This document shows positions 42,628 to 51,242 of a stretch of DNA of 64,000 nucleotides, one piece after another. The stretch is from Virgibacillus phasianinus. GTDB taxonomy: Bacteria; Bacillota; Bacilli; Bacillales; Amphibacillaceae. The position numbers were made by a program, and so were the translations under genes. The stretch spans positions 1,922,001-1,986,000 of the forward strand of contig NZ_CP022315.1 of assembly GCF_002216775.1 (NCBI RefSeq), given 5' to 3'. The notes beneath the pieces were generated by a model. The model was not told where the DNA came from. It saw nothing but the letters and a program-made list of their open reading frames with translations, and ran no database searches. Every line of letters begins with the position of its first letter. Position 1 is the first letter of the stretch.

Positions 42628-43944
42628 TCATGGTGAAAGGGGAATATCCACTGCGAACTGATACATAATTTTAGGTCTTCCTTTTTGTTTTGCATGGCTT
42701 GTCCCACATTTTTGTATCACATTGGCATTTTCTAAATTCGTTAAAATTCTTCTTCCATTCCGTTCCGTGCTCTGCAGCCATCTGGAAATATCCTGGGATG
42801 TAAAAGCCTGTTTGTTGTATTTATGTGAATAGATGATGAGCCGAACAGCATCCCTGATATTAATTGCTTCGCCAAATCTGTCTCGTAGTACCTGTTCAAT
42901 ATGTTTTAAATTTACTGGAGCGCTTTCATTATTTGGATATTTGATGGTTGCAGACTGTTGTTCATCGATTACGACGATTGGCGCCCGCTCATCCGGCTTT
43001 ATGCTGCTTAAACCATAGCGGACATTTTGTTCGGCGTGGGAAACATTTTCCCCATAACCAATCACAACACCGATGGACAGCTGATCCCGCAGCCTAAATT
43101 CATTAATAAAATGAAAAAGGTTCTTCTCTGCTTCATCATCCATCTCACCTTTTGTGGTAAAAATAAAGTATAGCCCGTCACCTACATCGACAAAGGATCC
43201 ATTCATAATTTCCGTCAAATGCATTAATGACTTCTTGATATCCAGTTCATGGTGTTTCCACTTGAACAAATCATAGGCTTCATTTTCATTAATTTCATTA
43301 ACTACCTTGCACCCGACAACGGCCATTTGCAGGTTTTCGTAACGATTGGCCTGCGCTCTTTCTAATAACAATTGAATGGTTACTTTAATCGATATATAGG
43401 AAGGAGTAAGCCGGTATACAGGAATTCCTTCCTTCTTCAGCTCCTCATACGTTGATTTGAGTGCAGTTATCGCAACCTCTGTTTTACCATCTTGATAAAG
43501 TGACTTATGAAAATTCGGAAAATTTTCCAGCGAATAGTAGCCTTCATATGGCTCATTGTAATACGTAAGGGAATCTAATTTATAAAATGACATTACTTTA
43601 GCCATTTCCTCGTTGGTAATCGCATCAATGCTGATATTTCGAAAAATCTTCCCCTCGTTTAATTGCGCCTCCATTAATATCCCGAAAAAACTCGAACCAT
43701 GTAAGGTTGGATAGCTTCCTTCATCTGGTGTAATGTATTCCCTTTCAATAGCAAGTGAATAATTCATTATTCCAGAAAACAACCACTGATCGACAAGAAT
43801 CCCGTTACTCTTTAAAATTTCCTCAATTTCGGATACCTCTTGGTAAATGAAAGGTTTAAATTCAAAAGCTGGAAAATCCTTAGCAACCCTTAAGATTCGA
43901 CTAACCGATTCCTTAGGCCCGATCACACCTATGGTAATATACAC
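42628..43944 (-). CDS. Regulator with divergent nucleotide-cyclase-like domain and C-terminal winged helix
   Basis: 438 residues, GTG start at 43944 with AAGGTGG upstream. N-terminal 110 residues (TIGVIGPKESVSRILRVAKDF) look like a small-molecule receptor domain similar in flavour to PrpR or periplasmic-binding folds. The middle (about 210-330, including MAVVGCKVVNEINENEAYD, FVDVGDGLYFIFTTKGEMDDEAEK and LSIGVVIGYGENVSHAEQNVRYGL) looks like a degenerate GGDEF/cyclase fold without catalytic residues. The last 100 residues contain a winged helix (FTSQDISRWLQSTERNGRRILTNLENANVIQ). It heads the abg gene run, so it probably senses the imported compound and controls the operon. I know no name for it. 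Confidence 0.6.
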   Translation of the reverse strand: MYITIGVIGPKESVSRILRVAKDFPAFEFKPFIYQEVSEIEEILKSNGILVDQWLFSGIMNYSLAIEREYITPDEGSYPTLHGSSFFGILMEAQLNEGKIFRNISIDAITNEEMAKVMSFYKLDSLTYYNEPYEGYYSLENFPNFHKSLYQDGKTEVAITALKSTYEELKKEGIPVYRLTPSYISIKVTIQLLLERAQANRYENLQMAVVGCKVVNEINENEAYDLFKWKHHELDIKKSLMHLTEIMNGSFVDVGDGLYFIFTTKGEMDDEAEKNLFHFINEFRLRDQLSIGVVIGYGENVSHAEQNVRYGLSSIKPDERAPIVVIDEQQSATIKYPNNESAPVNLKHIEQVLRDRFGEAINIRDAVRLIIYSHKYNKQAFTSQDISRWLQSTERNGRRILTNLENANVIQKCGTSHAKQKGRPKIMYQFAVDIPLSP

Positions 43945-44057
43945 TTAACTGTTCACCACCTTATAAAATGCATTAAAGGAATTTGTCTCTTTATATTCCT
44001 TAAAAGCATATTACTAAAAATCTTCAGATATGTCTACAATTTTCGCACATTTTTTTG

Positions 44058-44083
44058 GGACAGAGGGACGGGTCCCTTGTCCC
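44058..44083. repeat. GGGACAGG-family palindrome, solo
   Basis: GGGACAGAGGGACGGGTCCC TTGTCCC with no following GCTAGC hairpin. Confidence 0.75.
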
Positions 44084-44201
44084 AGGTTTGTTGGGTGGGG
44101 AAGGGGATTTTTTTATCGGAGTTATCAGCTTGGTGTTCGGTCAACATCACCACTTTCCCACGTCGCTCTTACATCTATTGAGCATTTCTTTAGGGTAATG
44201 C

Positions 44202-44230
44202 TTGCATACTCTTACTATCACATGTATACT
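44202..44230 (+). promoter_or_regulatory. Sigma-A promoter of the UvrA-like gene
   Basis: TTGCAT (44202-44207), a 17-base spacer and TATACT (44225-44230), 33 bases before the start codon. Confidence 0.7.
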
Positions 44231-44262
44231 ATCTCCTCCAATAGAATAAGGAGGATGATGTG

Positions 44263-46695
44263 ATGACGGAATGGATAAGTATTGAGCATGCGAACGAACA
44301 CAATTTAAAAGATGTTAGTGTGAAAATCCCAAAGCGTAAATTGACAGTGATAACTGGTGTTTCTGGTTCAGGCAAGTCTACCCTTGCACATGATATTCTT
44401 TTTAATGAGTCACAACGGCAATATCTAGAAGCAATGGGAATGCAAGGCATTGAAAAACCAAATGTTGCACATATTAGCGGTGCTTCTCCCGCTATAAGTT
44501 TGAAGCAGCAAGAAACGTCATCTAATCCTCGTTCGACAGTAGGAACAAAGACAGCCATGTATACGAGTTTACGTATGATTTACGAGAAGCTTGGTATCCG
44601 CACATGTCCAAACTGCAAGAAAAAAGTAAACCCCATTCAGGCCATTGAAGAAACAGAACATGTAGATGGCGAATTTACTGTTTTTCAAATTTGTCCCCAT
44701 TGTGAGCACAAGTATAAAAAACACACACGAAGCCACTTTTCTTACAATACAATCGAAGGCGCCTGTCAGAAATGTAAAGGTATCGGTAAAGTCATCCAAA
44801 TTAACGTAAACACCTTATTGAATAAGGAATTGTCGATTGAAAATGGTGCAATTGCATTATGGAACGGCCGCTATCTAGAGTATCAACTTGATAATATCAA
44901 AAGAACAATGAACCATTACAATGAGCCACTTGAACAAAATACACCTCTTAAAAATTTTAATGAACTGCAATTTGCTTTACTTTGTCATGGTACAAGCAGT
45001 AAGGAAGTCCGAAAGCTTACTGATAAAAAGGAGCCGAAAACAGTTGGTGATGGTAAATTCCAAGGTGTAATGACAAACCTTTGGCGTAAATATCAAGAAA
45101 AGAGCGGAGACATGGGTAAAGAATCTATCTTTTTCTATAGTGATACATGTCCTGACTGTAATGGCACGAAACTAACCGAACAAAGTCGCAGTGTTAACGT
45201 GATGGATCGTTCTATTACAGAAATCTCAACATTAGACTTAGATCAATTGTTAGAATGGATCAATGACTGCAGTTTAAACTTAATTGGAGAGGAAAAGGCG
45301 GCAGTTGATGTCTATTTTCGTGACATAGAAACAAAACTTAAACGTATCAAACGTTTAGGCCTCGGTTATCTCACTTTAGAACGTGGGACAAACACTCTAT
45401 CTGGCGGTGAAAGTCAACGTATTCGATTATCTGCCATCTTGGATTCAGACTTAACAGATGTTGTTTATGTTATCGACGAACCAACAGCAAGTCTTCATGC
45501 TAAGGACACGGAAGGTATTATCGACATTATGAAAAAACTGAGGGATAAAGGTAATACAGTTCTTGTGATTGAACACAATACGGATGTTATGAGAGAGGCT
45601 GATTATTTAATTGAGATTGGACCAAAAGCTGGCCGATACGGCGGCGAACTAATTGGTACAGGTACATTGAAAGACCTTGAAAATAATGAGAAATCCCTAA
45701 TTAAAAACTACATTTCAAACAGAAGTCAGCCGAAGCAAAATGTTAGACAAGCTGGAAAAACAGCCATCCATATTCAAGACGCCACGCGTCATAACCTTGC
45801 TTCTGTAAGTGTAGCCGTTCCGACAGAATCCCTTGTAAGTGTAACGGGCGTCTCAGGGTCAGGTAAATCTTCACTAATATTTGATGTTGTAGGGGAAGAA
45901 GCTAGCAATGTTTCAGGCTTAGATCAATTTGAAGAAATCATTACTATTAATCAAACAAGTATTTCAAAAATGAAACGCTCAAATGTTGCTACATATACCA
46001 ACGTTTTCACAGACATTCGAAACCTTTTTGCAAAACTAGATGATAGTAAAGCACAGGGTCTTACAGCTAAACATTTCTCTTTCAATACAAATGGTGGACG
46101 CTGTGAGACATGTGAAGGACTTGGCTATGTTATGAGCAACATGCTATTTTTTAATGATATGGAAGTTGTCTGTCCAACGTGTAAAGGTAAACGTTTCAAG
46201 GAAAATATCCTTACTATCACATACAATGACTATAATATAAATGACTGCTTAGAGTGTTCAGTCGAAGAAGCATTAGATATTTTTAAGGATGAATCGAAAA
46301 TCCATAAAGTCCTCAAATTATTAACTGAAATTGGATTAGGATACTTAAAACTTGGTCAATCACTTACAACATTATCCGGTGGTGAAGGTCAACGATTAAA
46401 GCTGTCAACTTCCTTAATGAAGAAAAATAAACAAAAGAGTCTGTTCTTATTAGACGAACCTTCAACAGGTCTGCATCCTTATGACATTCAATATTTGCTA
46501 GAATTATTCAGTCGATTAATTGATAAAGGTAATTCCATTATCATGGTAGAACATAACATTCATATGATCCATGCAAGTGATTGGATTATTGATTTAGGAC
46601 CAGAAGGCGGCGTCAAGGGAGGACATATAATTGCAAAAGGAACACCAACTGACATCAAAGTAAATCAATCCTCCGTAACAGGACATTATTTGTGA
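44263..46695 (+). CDS. UvrA-like ABC ATPase (class II, probable drug or DNA-damage protection)
   Basis: 810 residues from ATG 44263 (AAGGAGG eight bases upstream). Two ABC cassettes: Walker A GVSGSGKST and GVSGSGKSS, signatures LSGGESQRIRLS and LSGGEGQRLKLS, Walker B VYVIDEPTASLH and LFLLDEPSTGLH. Zinc-finger Cys pairs occur at CPNCKKKV, CPHCEHKYK, CQKCKGIG, CPDCNGTK, CETCEGLGY and CPTCKGKRF. At 810 residues it is shorter than housekeeping UvrA (about 940) and fits the UvrA2/DrrC group that lacks the UvrB-binding domain and is linked to resistance to DNA-binding drugs. Its stop codon abuts a GGGACAGG repeat and terminator hairpin. Confidence 0.9.
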   Translation: MTEWISIEHANEHNLKDVSVKIPKRKLTVITGVSGSGKSTLAHDILFNESQRQYLEAMGMQGIEKPNVAHISGASPAISLKQQETSSNPRSTVGTKTAMYTSLRMIYEKLGIRTCPNCKKKVNPIQAIEETEHVDGEFTVFQICPHCEHKYKKHTRSHFSYNTIEGACQKCKGIGKVIQINVNTLLNKELSIENGAIALWNGRYLEYQLDNIKRTMNHYNEPLEQNTPLKNFNELQFALLCHGTSSKEVRKLTDKKEPKTVGDGKFQGVMTNLWRKYQEKSGDMGKESIFFYSDTCPDCNGTKLTEQSRSVNVMDRSITEISTLDLDQLLEWINDCSLNLIGEEKAAVDVYFRDIETKLKRIKRLGLGYLTLERGTNTLSGGESQRIRLSAILDSDLTDVVYVIDEPTASLHAKDTEGIIDIMKKLRDKGNTVLVIEHNTDVMREADYLIEIGPKAGRYGGELIGTGTLKDLENNEKSLIKNYISNRSQPKQNVRQAGKTAIHIQDATRHNLASVSVAVPTESLVSVTGVSGSGKSSLIFDVVGEEASNVSGLDQFEEIITINQTSISKMKRSNVATYTNVFTDIRNLFAKLDDSKAQGLTAKHFSFNTNGGRCETCEGLGYVMSNMLFFNDMEVVCPTCKGKRFKENILTITYNDYNINDCLECSVEEALDIFKDESKIHKVLKLLTEIGLGYLKLGQSLTTLSGGEGQRLKLSTSLMKKNKQKSLFLLDEPSTGLHPYDIQYLLELFSRLIDKGNSIIMVEHNIHMIHASDWIIDLGPEGGVKGGHIIAKGTPTDIKVNQSSVTGHYL

Positions 46696-46782
46696 GGGAC
46701 AGAGGGACAGGTTCCTTGTCCCAGGTTCGTTGGAACAAGTAAAGCTAGCATTCCGTGGGTTTAACCGGGGTGCTAGCTTTAT
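46696..46782. repeat. GGGACAGG repeat plus GCTAGC-stem hairpin
   Basis: The repeat begins at the base after TGA (TGAGGGACAGAGGGACAGG) and ends TTGTCCC at 46722. AAAGCTAGCA...TGCTAGCTTT (46741-46780) forms the terminator-like stem. Confidence 0.85.
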
Positions 46783-46979
46783 TTGATAATTTTCTTAACA
46801 TCGTTTTAAATGTTTCAATCAGGTCTAAGTTAGATAATTTTAGTGCAATCAATCTATATGTTGTGGATGATATTAATCAACTAGTTTCGCATTGAGGTGA
46901 ATTTTTAGGTCCTTGATGGAGAGTAGTTGTAATTTAAATTTTATAATTATTTTGAAAATAGGTAATTTATAGAAAACCA

Positions 46980-47008
46980 TTGACTTTCGAAAGTAAACCA
47001 AATATAAT
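46980..47008 (+). promoter_or_regulatory. Sigma-A promoter of the NRAMP-like gene
   Basis: TTGACT, a 17-base spacer and TATAAT (47003-47008). A 10-base palindrome, CTTTCGAAAG (46984-46993), overlaps the -35 end. The leader to the start codon is about 245 bases. Confidence 0.75.
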
Positions 47009-47162
47009 CATATCTAAACTAAATGAATGTAAAATATTAAAATAACAACCATTTAACAGTTAAAAATAATAAATTTTTACCAAGAAGGTTAAATAACACT
47101 GCATCTGTTACGAGATAATCTATTCGTCATTTTGCTTACATGCTAGATATACATAAAAAGAT

Positions 47163-47178
47163 TGAAAGCGCTGCCAAA
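47163..47178 (+). promoter_or_regulatory. Candidate cre site in the NRAMP-like leader
   Basis: TTGAAAGCGCTGCCAA fits the CcpA consensus (TGNNARCGNWWWCA) except in the right W positions. It lies about 150 bases downstream of the promoter, where CcpA would act as a roadblock. Confidence 0.45.
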
Positions 47179-47261
47179 GTAAAAACTAAAACTCTTTTAT
47201 TGTTTTCAAAGGATTTTAATCCTTTTAAAGATACCCATACCAAACCAATTTATAAGGAGGA

Positions 47262-48563
47262 ATGAAAGTGGAAGAAAAGATTGAAAGGCTAGAACCTCAA
47301 GGGACTCCTAACAATCCACCTAATAACTTAAAAGGTAAACTGAAATTCGTGGGTCCCGGATTTGTTGTTGCGGCTACTGGGGTGGGAGCTGGCGATTTTG
47401 TTATGGCCTCTATTGCTGGAACAAGCTTTGGATTGACTTTGCTTTGGGTGATAGTTGTAGGGGCTTTTATTAAATTTGTCCTAACCGAGGGGATAGGCCG
47501 TTGGTATCTGGCCTCAGGAAAAACAATTTTAGAAGGTTGGCATTTGGCAGGATGGTGGGCAACTATCTATTTTGGTGCATATCTTGTCTTGATGGGATTA
47601 ATATATGGATCAGCGATAACCGGAACGTGTGCGATGATAATGGTTGCCATGTTTCCAGGCACTTCCTTTTCATTATGGGCAATCAGCTCCGGAATTGCCG
47701 GTTTTCTATTAGTTTGGTTTGGCAGATATCAAATACTTGAAGGGCTCATGAAGATATTAATTGGGATAATGTTTGTCAGTATCATTGGCTCTGCAATCAT
47801 TATTTTGGCGAATGCGGGAAGTGTTGAGTATGGCATCGTTCCTTCTATACCAGAAGGATCGTTTTTCAAAATCCTTGGCATACTTGGAGGGGTTGGTGCT
47901 TCTATTACCCTTACTTCGTACTCATACTGGATTTATGCAAAAGGCTGGAGAAACAGGCAGTGGATGTCAATCATGAAACTGGATGTGTCGGTGGCCTATA
48001 TTGTAACAGGTATGTTTGCCATTAGTGTTATGATCATTGCTGCTGAATTATTGTTTGGATCCGGTGTAACAATTAGTGGTAATGACGGGCTTGTGGGTCT
48101 TGCGGACGCCTATGGGGAGAGATTTGGAAATATAGCACGATGGATTTTCCTAATTGGTGTTTGGGGAGCCATTTTTACATCCATCGTAGGTCCATGGCAT
48201 GGGATGTCCTATCTATTTACAGATTTTGTTCGCATTGTAAAAAATAAAGGAAGAAAAGCTCCAGGTAAAGAAAAACCAATCACCGAGAAAGATACAGCTT
48301 TTCGATTTTATCTGTTCTGGATAACTTTTCCACCGATGTTACTTCTGTTATTTAAACAACCAGTAGCGATTGTACTTATATATGGTGCACTCGGAGCGGC
48401 ATTCATGCCAATTCTTGCAGCAGTTTTACTTTTTTTATTAAATTCTAAACAGATTGATAAGGCAGATCGAAATACTAAGGTTAAAAACACCATTTTTGGA
48501 CTTATCATTTTACTGTATCTATATCTCGGAGGCAGTGAACTGTTTGAAATGATTTTTGGGTGA
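47262..48563 (+). CDS. NRAMP-family transporter lacking the canonical metal-binding motifs
   Basis: 433 residues, about 11-12 membrane helices of the NRAMP fold: KLKFVGPGFVVAATGVGAGDFVMASIAG in helix 1 and ILGGVGASITLTSYSYWIYAKGW around helix 6. Classical NRAMPs bind metal with DPGN in helix 1 and MPH in helix 6. Here helix 1 reads GAGD and helix 6 has no Met-Pro-His, so a divalent transition metal is an unlikely substrate. The start used is ATG 47262 with AAGGAGGA upstream; GTG 47268 is possible. A candidate cre site in the leader hints that the substrate may relate to carbon metabolism. Confidence 0.82.
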   Translation: MKVEEKIERLEPQGTPNNPPNNLKGKLKFVGPGFVVAATGVGAGDFVMASIAGTSFGLTLLWVIVVGAFIKFVLTEGIGRWYLASGKTILEGWHLAGWWATIYFGAYLVLMGLIYGSAITGTCAMIMVAMFPGTSFSLWAISSGIAGFLLVWFGRYQILEGLMKILIGIMFVSIIGSAIIILANAGSVEYGIVPSIPEGSFFKILGILGGVGASITLTSYSYWIYAKGWRNRQWMSIMKLDVSVAYIVTGMFAISVMIIAAELLFGSGVTISGNDGLVGLADAYGERFGNIARWIFLIGVWGAIFTSIVGPWHGMSYLFTDFVRIVKNKGRKAPGKEKPITEKDTAFRFYLFWITFPPMLLLLFKQPVAIVLIYGALGAAFMPILAAVLLFLLNSKQIDKADRNTKVKNTIFGLIILLYLYLGGSELFEMIFG

Positions 48564-48569
48564 ATCTGC

Positions 48570-48662
48570 GGGACAGAGGGACAGGTCCACTTTCCCGGCC
48601 GAGTCCGTTGAAATAAGCAAAACTAGCATCCCGATTCGCTCCTGTGGTGCTAGCTTTTTTGT
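48570..48662. repeat. GGGACAGG repeat plus CTAGC-stem hairpin
   Basis: GGGACAGAGGGACAGGTCC with a degenerate right arm (ACTTTCCC), then AACTAGCATC...GGTGCTAGCTTTTTT (48620-48662). It ends the NRAMP-like gene. Confidence 0.75.
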
Positions 48663-48767
48663 CGAGATAGGATTTGCCTTTTTTGGAGCTAGGAGAGAAG
48701 AACATTATAGTGGTATTTTTGTGCAGATGAAGATTGCCTTATTATGGAAACTTAGTTCACTTCTAAA

Positions 48768-48861
48768 GTCACTTCACATTAGCTTTGTCACCAACCTAAC
48801 TTAGCTGTGCTGATGCACACGCACACAATATTTCAACTGTAGGCAGACATCTCGTTAGTTA
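48768..48861 (-). pseudogene. Remnant of an abgA-like 3' end
   Basis: On the plus strand GTCACTTCAC.TTAGC..TTG.CACC, CTAACTT, and ACAATATTTCAACTG.AGGCAG match the end of abgA and its downstream flank (36229-36294), including non-coding bases past the abgA stop. Frame is lost. About 95 bases remain, directly downstream of a repeat-terminator element. Confidence 0.65.
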
Positions 48862-48980
48862 AAACGCCAGATGCCAAGAAACTATTCACGTCTTTTCCAC
48901 CTATAACTGACTGCCAACTCGTGGTAAAATATTTATGATCGGTTTATAGTCCCGAGATCGTTATGAAAGGAGAGGAAGAA

Positions 48981-49328
48981 ATGGCGAGATTTCAAACGCG
49001 TAACCTATTGTTCTTTGTAGTGTTTTTCCTTTTGATAATTAGTCAACCTGCCCAAATTTTATCGCAAACTACTATAAGCAAAGTTGATGAATCTTCCATT
49101 ACTTCTGCCAGTTATGTGTCAGATATAAATGCTGCTCATATAACTGCACCAACAACTCTTGCTAATCATGATGATCATAAATCGTATACTATACTGCCGG
49201 CGTTACAAAGGACTATGCAACAATTAGCTTCGCATATTCCAAAAGTGGATGGCTTATTCCAACGTGCCATTGACTTGAAAAGCTTTATAAACGCGGTGAT
49301 GTATCAATCAAATTACCTCCCCTGTTAA
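48981..49328 (+). CDS. Secreted protein of unknown function
   Basis: 115 residues from ATG 48981 (AAAGGAGAGG upstream). Basic start MARFQTRN, then a hydrophobic signal LLFFVVFFLLIISQPAQ with probable cleavage soon after residue 30. The mature part is polar, with HDDHKSYTILPALQRTMQQL and a C-terminal SNYLPC; its only Cys is the last residue. No family recognised. A small membrane protein gene follows 95 bases later. Confidence 0.5.
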   Translation: MARFQTRNLLFFVVFFLLIISQPAQILSQTTISKVDESSITSASYVSDINAAHITAPTTLANHDDHKSYTILPALQRTMQQLASHIPKVDGLFQRAIDLKSFINAVMYQSNYLPC

Positions 49329-49423
49329 TACTTTTTTTAAAGGAAATATAGCTTATTATCTTTCTATCGTAATAGAGGGTTTATTTGTTATTCAAAAAAA
49401 GTATTGAAGGGGAATAATAAAAT

Positions 49424-49600
49424 ATGAAACAAAATGATAAACCATACTGGAAAGAATCCGTTGAATGCTTTCTGTTCATATTTATAATTATGCTTTTGTT
49501 TATTGGCACTTTTATCGTGAGTGGTCAATTAACTGGAACAGATTGGGTATCTTATTTCGGGGGAGTTTCTTGGGATATAAATACGGATATTTTAAAGTGA
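49424..49600 (+). CDS. Small single-span membrane protein (58 aa)
   Basis: MKQNDKPYWKESVECFLFIF followed by IIMLLFIGTFIVSGQLTG gives one membrane helix (about residues 14-34) with a short N-terminal cytoplasmic tail and a 24-residue outer tail containing WVSYFGGVSWDIN. AAGGGG lies 11 bases before the ATG, and a clean terminator follows 24 bases after the stop. Function unknown. Confidence 0.5.
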   Translation: MKQNDKPYWKESVECFLFIFIIMLLFIGTFIVSGQLTGTDWVSYFGGVSWDINTDILK

Positions 49601-49623
49601 TTGTTTAGTGTTAACCAAATGAT

Positions 49624-49651
49624 AAAAAAGCCTCAGTTACGAGGCTTTTTT
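49624..49651 (+). terminator. Terminator after the 58-aa membrane protein gene
   Basis: AAAAAAGCCTC and GAGGCTTTTTT pair across AGTTAC. The following stretch to 50067 is AT-rich without recognisable features. Confidence 0.85.
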
Positions 49652-50067
49652 AGTTTGCCCCGGATAACGCCGAACTTGTGGATTTGAAATAAAGCCACAA
49701 AGTTTTATCTCCTTTGATTTAGGAAATTAACTTGTTTATGCAAGACACCGGTATGTAACTTTTATAATACTAATGTAAAAAAGGATGTAAATTGCTACAA
49801 TTGATTTAATGTTTACGTTTTTTATGAAGAAAAACAAGTCTATACAAAGGTCTTCGCGAGAATAATCCGGCAAATAAGAACTACTGGAGATTTACTGAAA
49901 TTAATGCTGTATAGGCAAAGGGGGAAAAACACAAATCGTAGGAAACAAAATAAAAAATAACAAGCCGAAAGCACAGCTTAACCCAAACAAATCCCCATAT
50001 TTTATCCTAAATTTTATGCTGATGAATATCATTTAGAGATGGGATTGTACAAAAGGTGGGGTGAAAT

Positions 50068-50451
50068 ATGAGGCAAAATTGGCATATTCTTGGAATTTTT
50101 TTAGGAGTAGCCTTTTATGTTTTTGGAGAGTTACTGTGCATGGTATTCGGTTTAATTGATCATTCGGAAACTTATTGGGATTATTTTGTTAACTATTTTG
50201 TGCTTTTTGGAATATTTGGTTTCTCCATCGTGATTATTATGTATTACGCAAGCAAAGTGGTGGAATATACGGCTGGCTGGCGTTCACTATGCATCTATAC
50301 AATATTTCTGTTCATCCTGCCAACTTACATATTTGCTAGGATGCTTTATTTTACCTTTGATATCGAATACATTACCGAGGCAGCATCGTTATTATATAGT
50401 GTGATGGTTTTGTTATTCGTATTTCTTAGGGAGGATATATTCGCTGGTTGA
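50068..50451 (+). CDS. Four-helix membrane protein of unknown function
   Basis: 127 residues, four hydrophobic helices: HILGIFLGVAFYVFGELLCM, YFVLFGIFGFSIVIIMYYAS, SLCIYTIFLFILPTYIFARM, and ASLLYSVMVLLFVFL. Charged residues are few and lie in short loops (DHSETYWD; DIEYITE). AGGTGGGG precedes the ATG. No family recognised. Confidence 0.55.
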   Translation: MRQNWHILGIFLGVAFYVFGELLCMVFGLIDHSETYWDYFVNYFVLFGIFGFSIVIIMYYASKVVEYTAGWRSLCIYTIFLFILPTYIFARMLYFTFDIEYITEAASLLYSVMVLLFVFLREDIFAG

Positions 50452-50484
50452 ATTTGAGAGACAGTATTAGATTCCCTAGGATCT

Positions 50485-50737
50485 AAGCACATCATCCTGC
50501 TCGGTAAAGCCGACCGGAACAGGGAAATCTTCGTTTACAAAAATACTTCGGATGGTGTTTGTATTCTAGGCAGCTTCATCGTAAGCTTTTTGAATCAATG
50601 GATGTATATCCTGATCAGTGATCATACTAAGGCCGTACTTTAAAAAACGAAATGTCATACTATAGACATATAACTTGTCCAGAGCGCTGCCATTTCTGAA
50701 GGTGTTAAAGGCTGGTGACTGAATTCACTTATGAGGT
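50485..50737 (-). pseudogene. DUF3231 gene fragment, frameshifted and with an internal stop
   Basis: Minus-strand translation gives LTPSEMAALWTSYMSIV, then after a one-base shift MTFRFLKYGLSMITDQDIHP, LIQKAYDEAA, an in-frame TAG, and SIFVNEDFPVPVGFTEQDDV. This is the N-terminal four-helix repeat of DUF3231 proteins (LTSSEI..LW..Y; IP.GFTeeDV). An AGGAGG lies upstream near 50750. The C-terminal two thirds are missing. It is a dead gene. Confidence 0.7.
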
Positions 50738-50809
50738 TTCCTCCTAATTTGCAGGAGGTAAGGAAGTATGCGTTTATTTAAGTGCAAAGAATAAAAGGGG
50801 CGAATTTTT

Positions 50810-51175
50810 ATGCGTCTATGGCATGAGGAATTACTAACTCGCCTACCCCGTCAACAGTTACTAGGTCAGCATAGAGAATGCTGTGCCTTAAGAGGTAATG
50901 GCTGGGGTAGAAAACACGCTACGGTTAACTATGTTTTTAGCCATTCACCATACAAGCTGTATCTTTACCATATGAAGGTTATGAAGGAAATGAAACGAAG
51001 AGGCTATCGAAATAATCCATTGTGGGAGGATCCTTATTATCGCGGTAATAGCTGTCCCGCCCACGATGACGAAAGTCTAGGTGATAAAAATGAAGATGAA
51101 GGTTATCCGGAACATGATTTGAGGTATTTACAAGAATGCCTTGAAAACCTTCATCAAAAGGGGATAATAATCTAA
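50810..51175 (+). CDS. Pyrimidine dimer DNA glycosylase family protein (TIGR02328)
   Basis: 121 residues. MRLWHEELLTRLPRQQLLGQ, HRECCALRGNGWGRKHATVN, YVFSHSPYKLYLYHMKVMKE: this is the conserved N-terminus of the T4 endonuclease V-like family, with the RQQLLGQHRE segment that contributes to the active site. Such enzymes cut the glycosyl bond at UV-induced pyrimidine dimers. AAAAGGGG precedes the ATG. It is a single gene, convergent with the MHS carrier gene. Confidence 0.82.
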   Translation: MRLWHEELLTRLPRQQLLGQHRECCALRGNGWGRKHATVNYVFSHSPYKLYLYHMKVMKEMKRRGYRNNPLWEDPYYRGNSCPAHDDESLGDKNEDEGYPEHDLRYLQECLENLHQKGIII

Positions 51176-51242
51176 TATCAGTCATGACTTTTGACCCTTA
51201 AAAAGGAAGGATGGTAACCCCATGTCACCACCCTTTTCTGCT

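Noticed and set aside
44030-44263. 77-residue ORF reading through a GGGACA repeat
   Set aside because: Its sequence is a translation of the repeat and of the UvrA promoter region.
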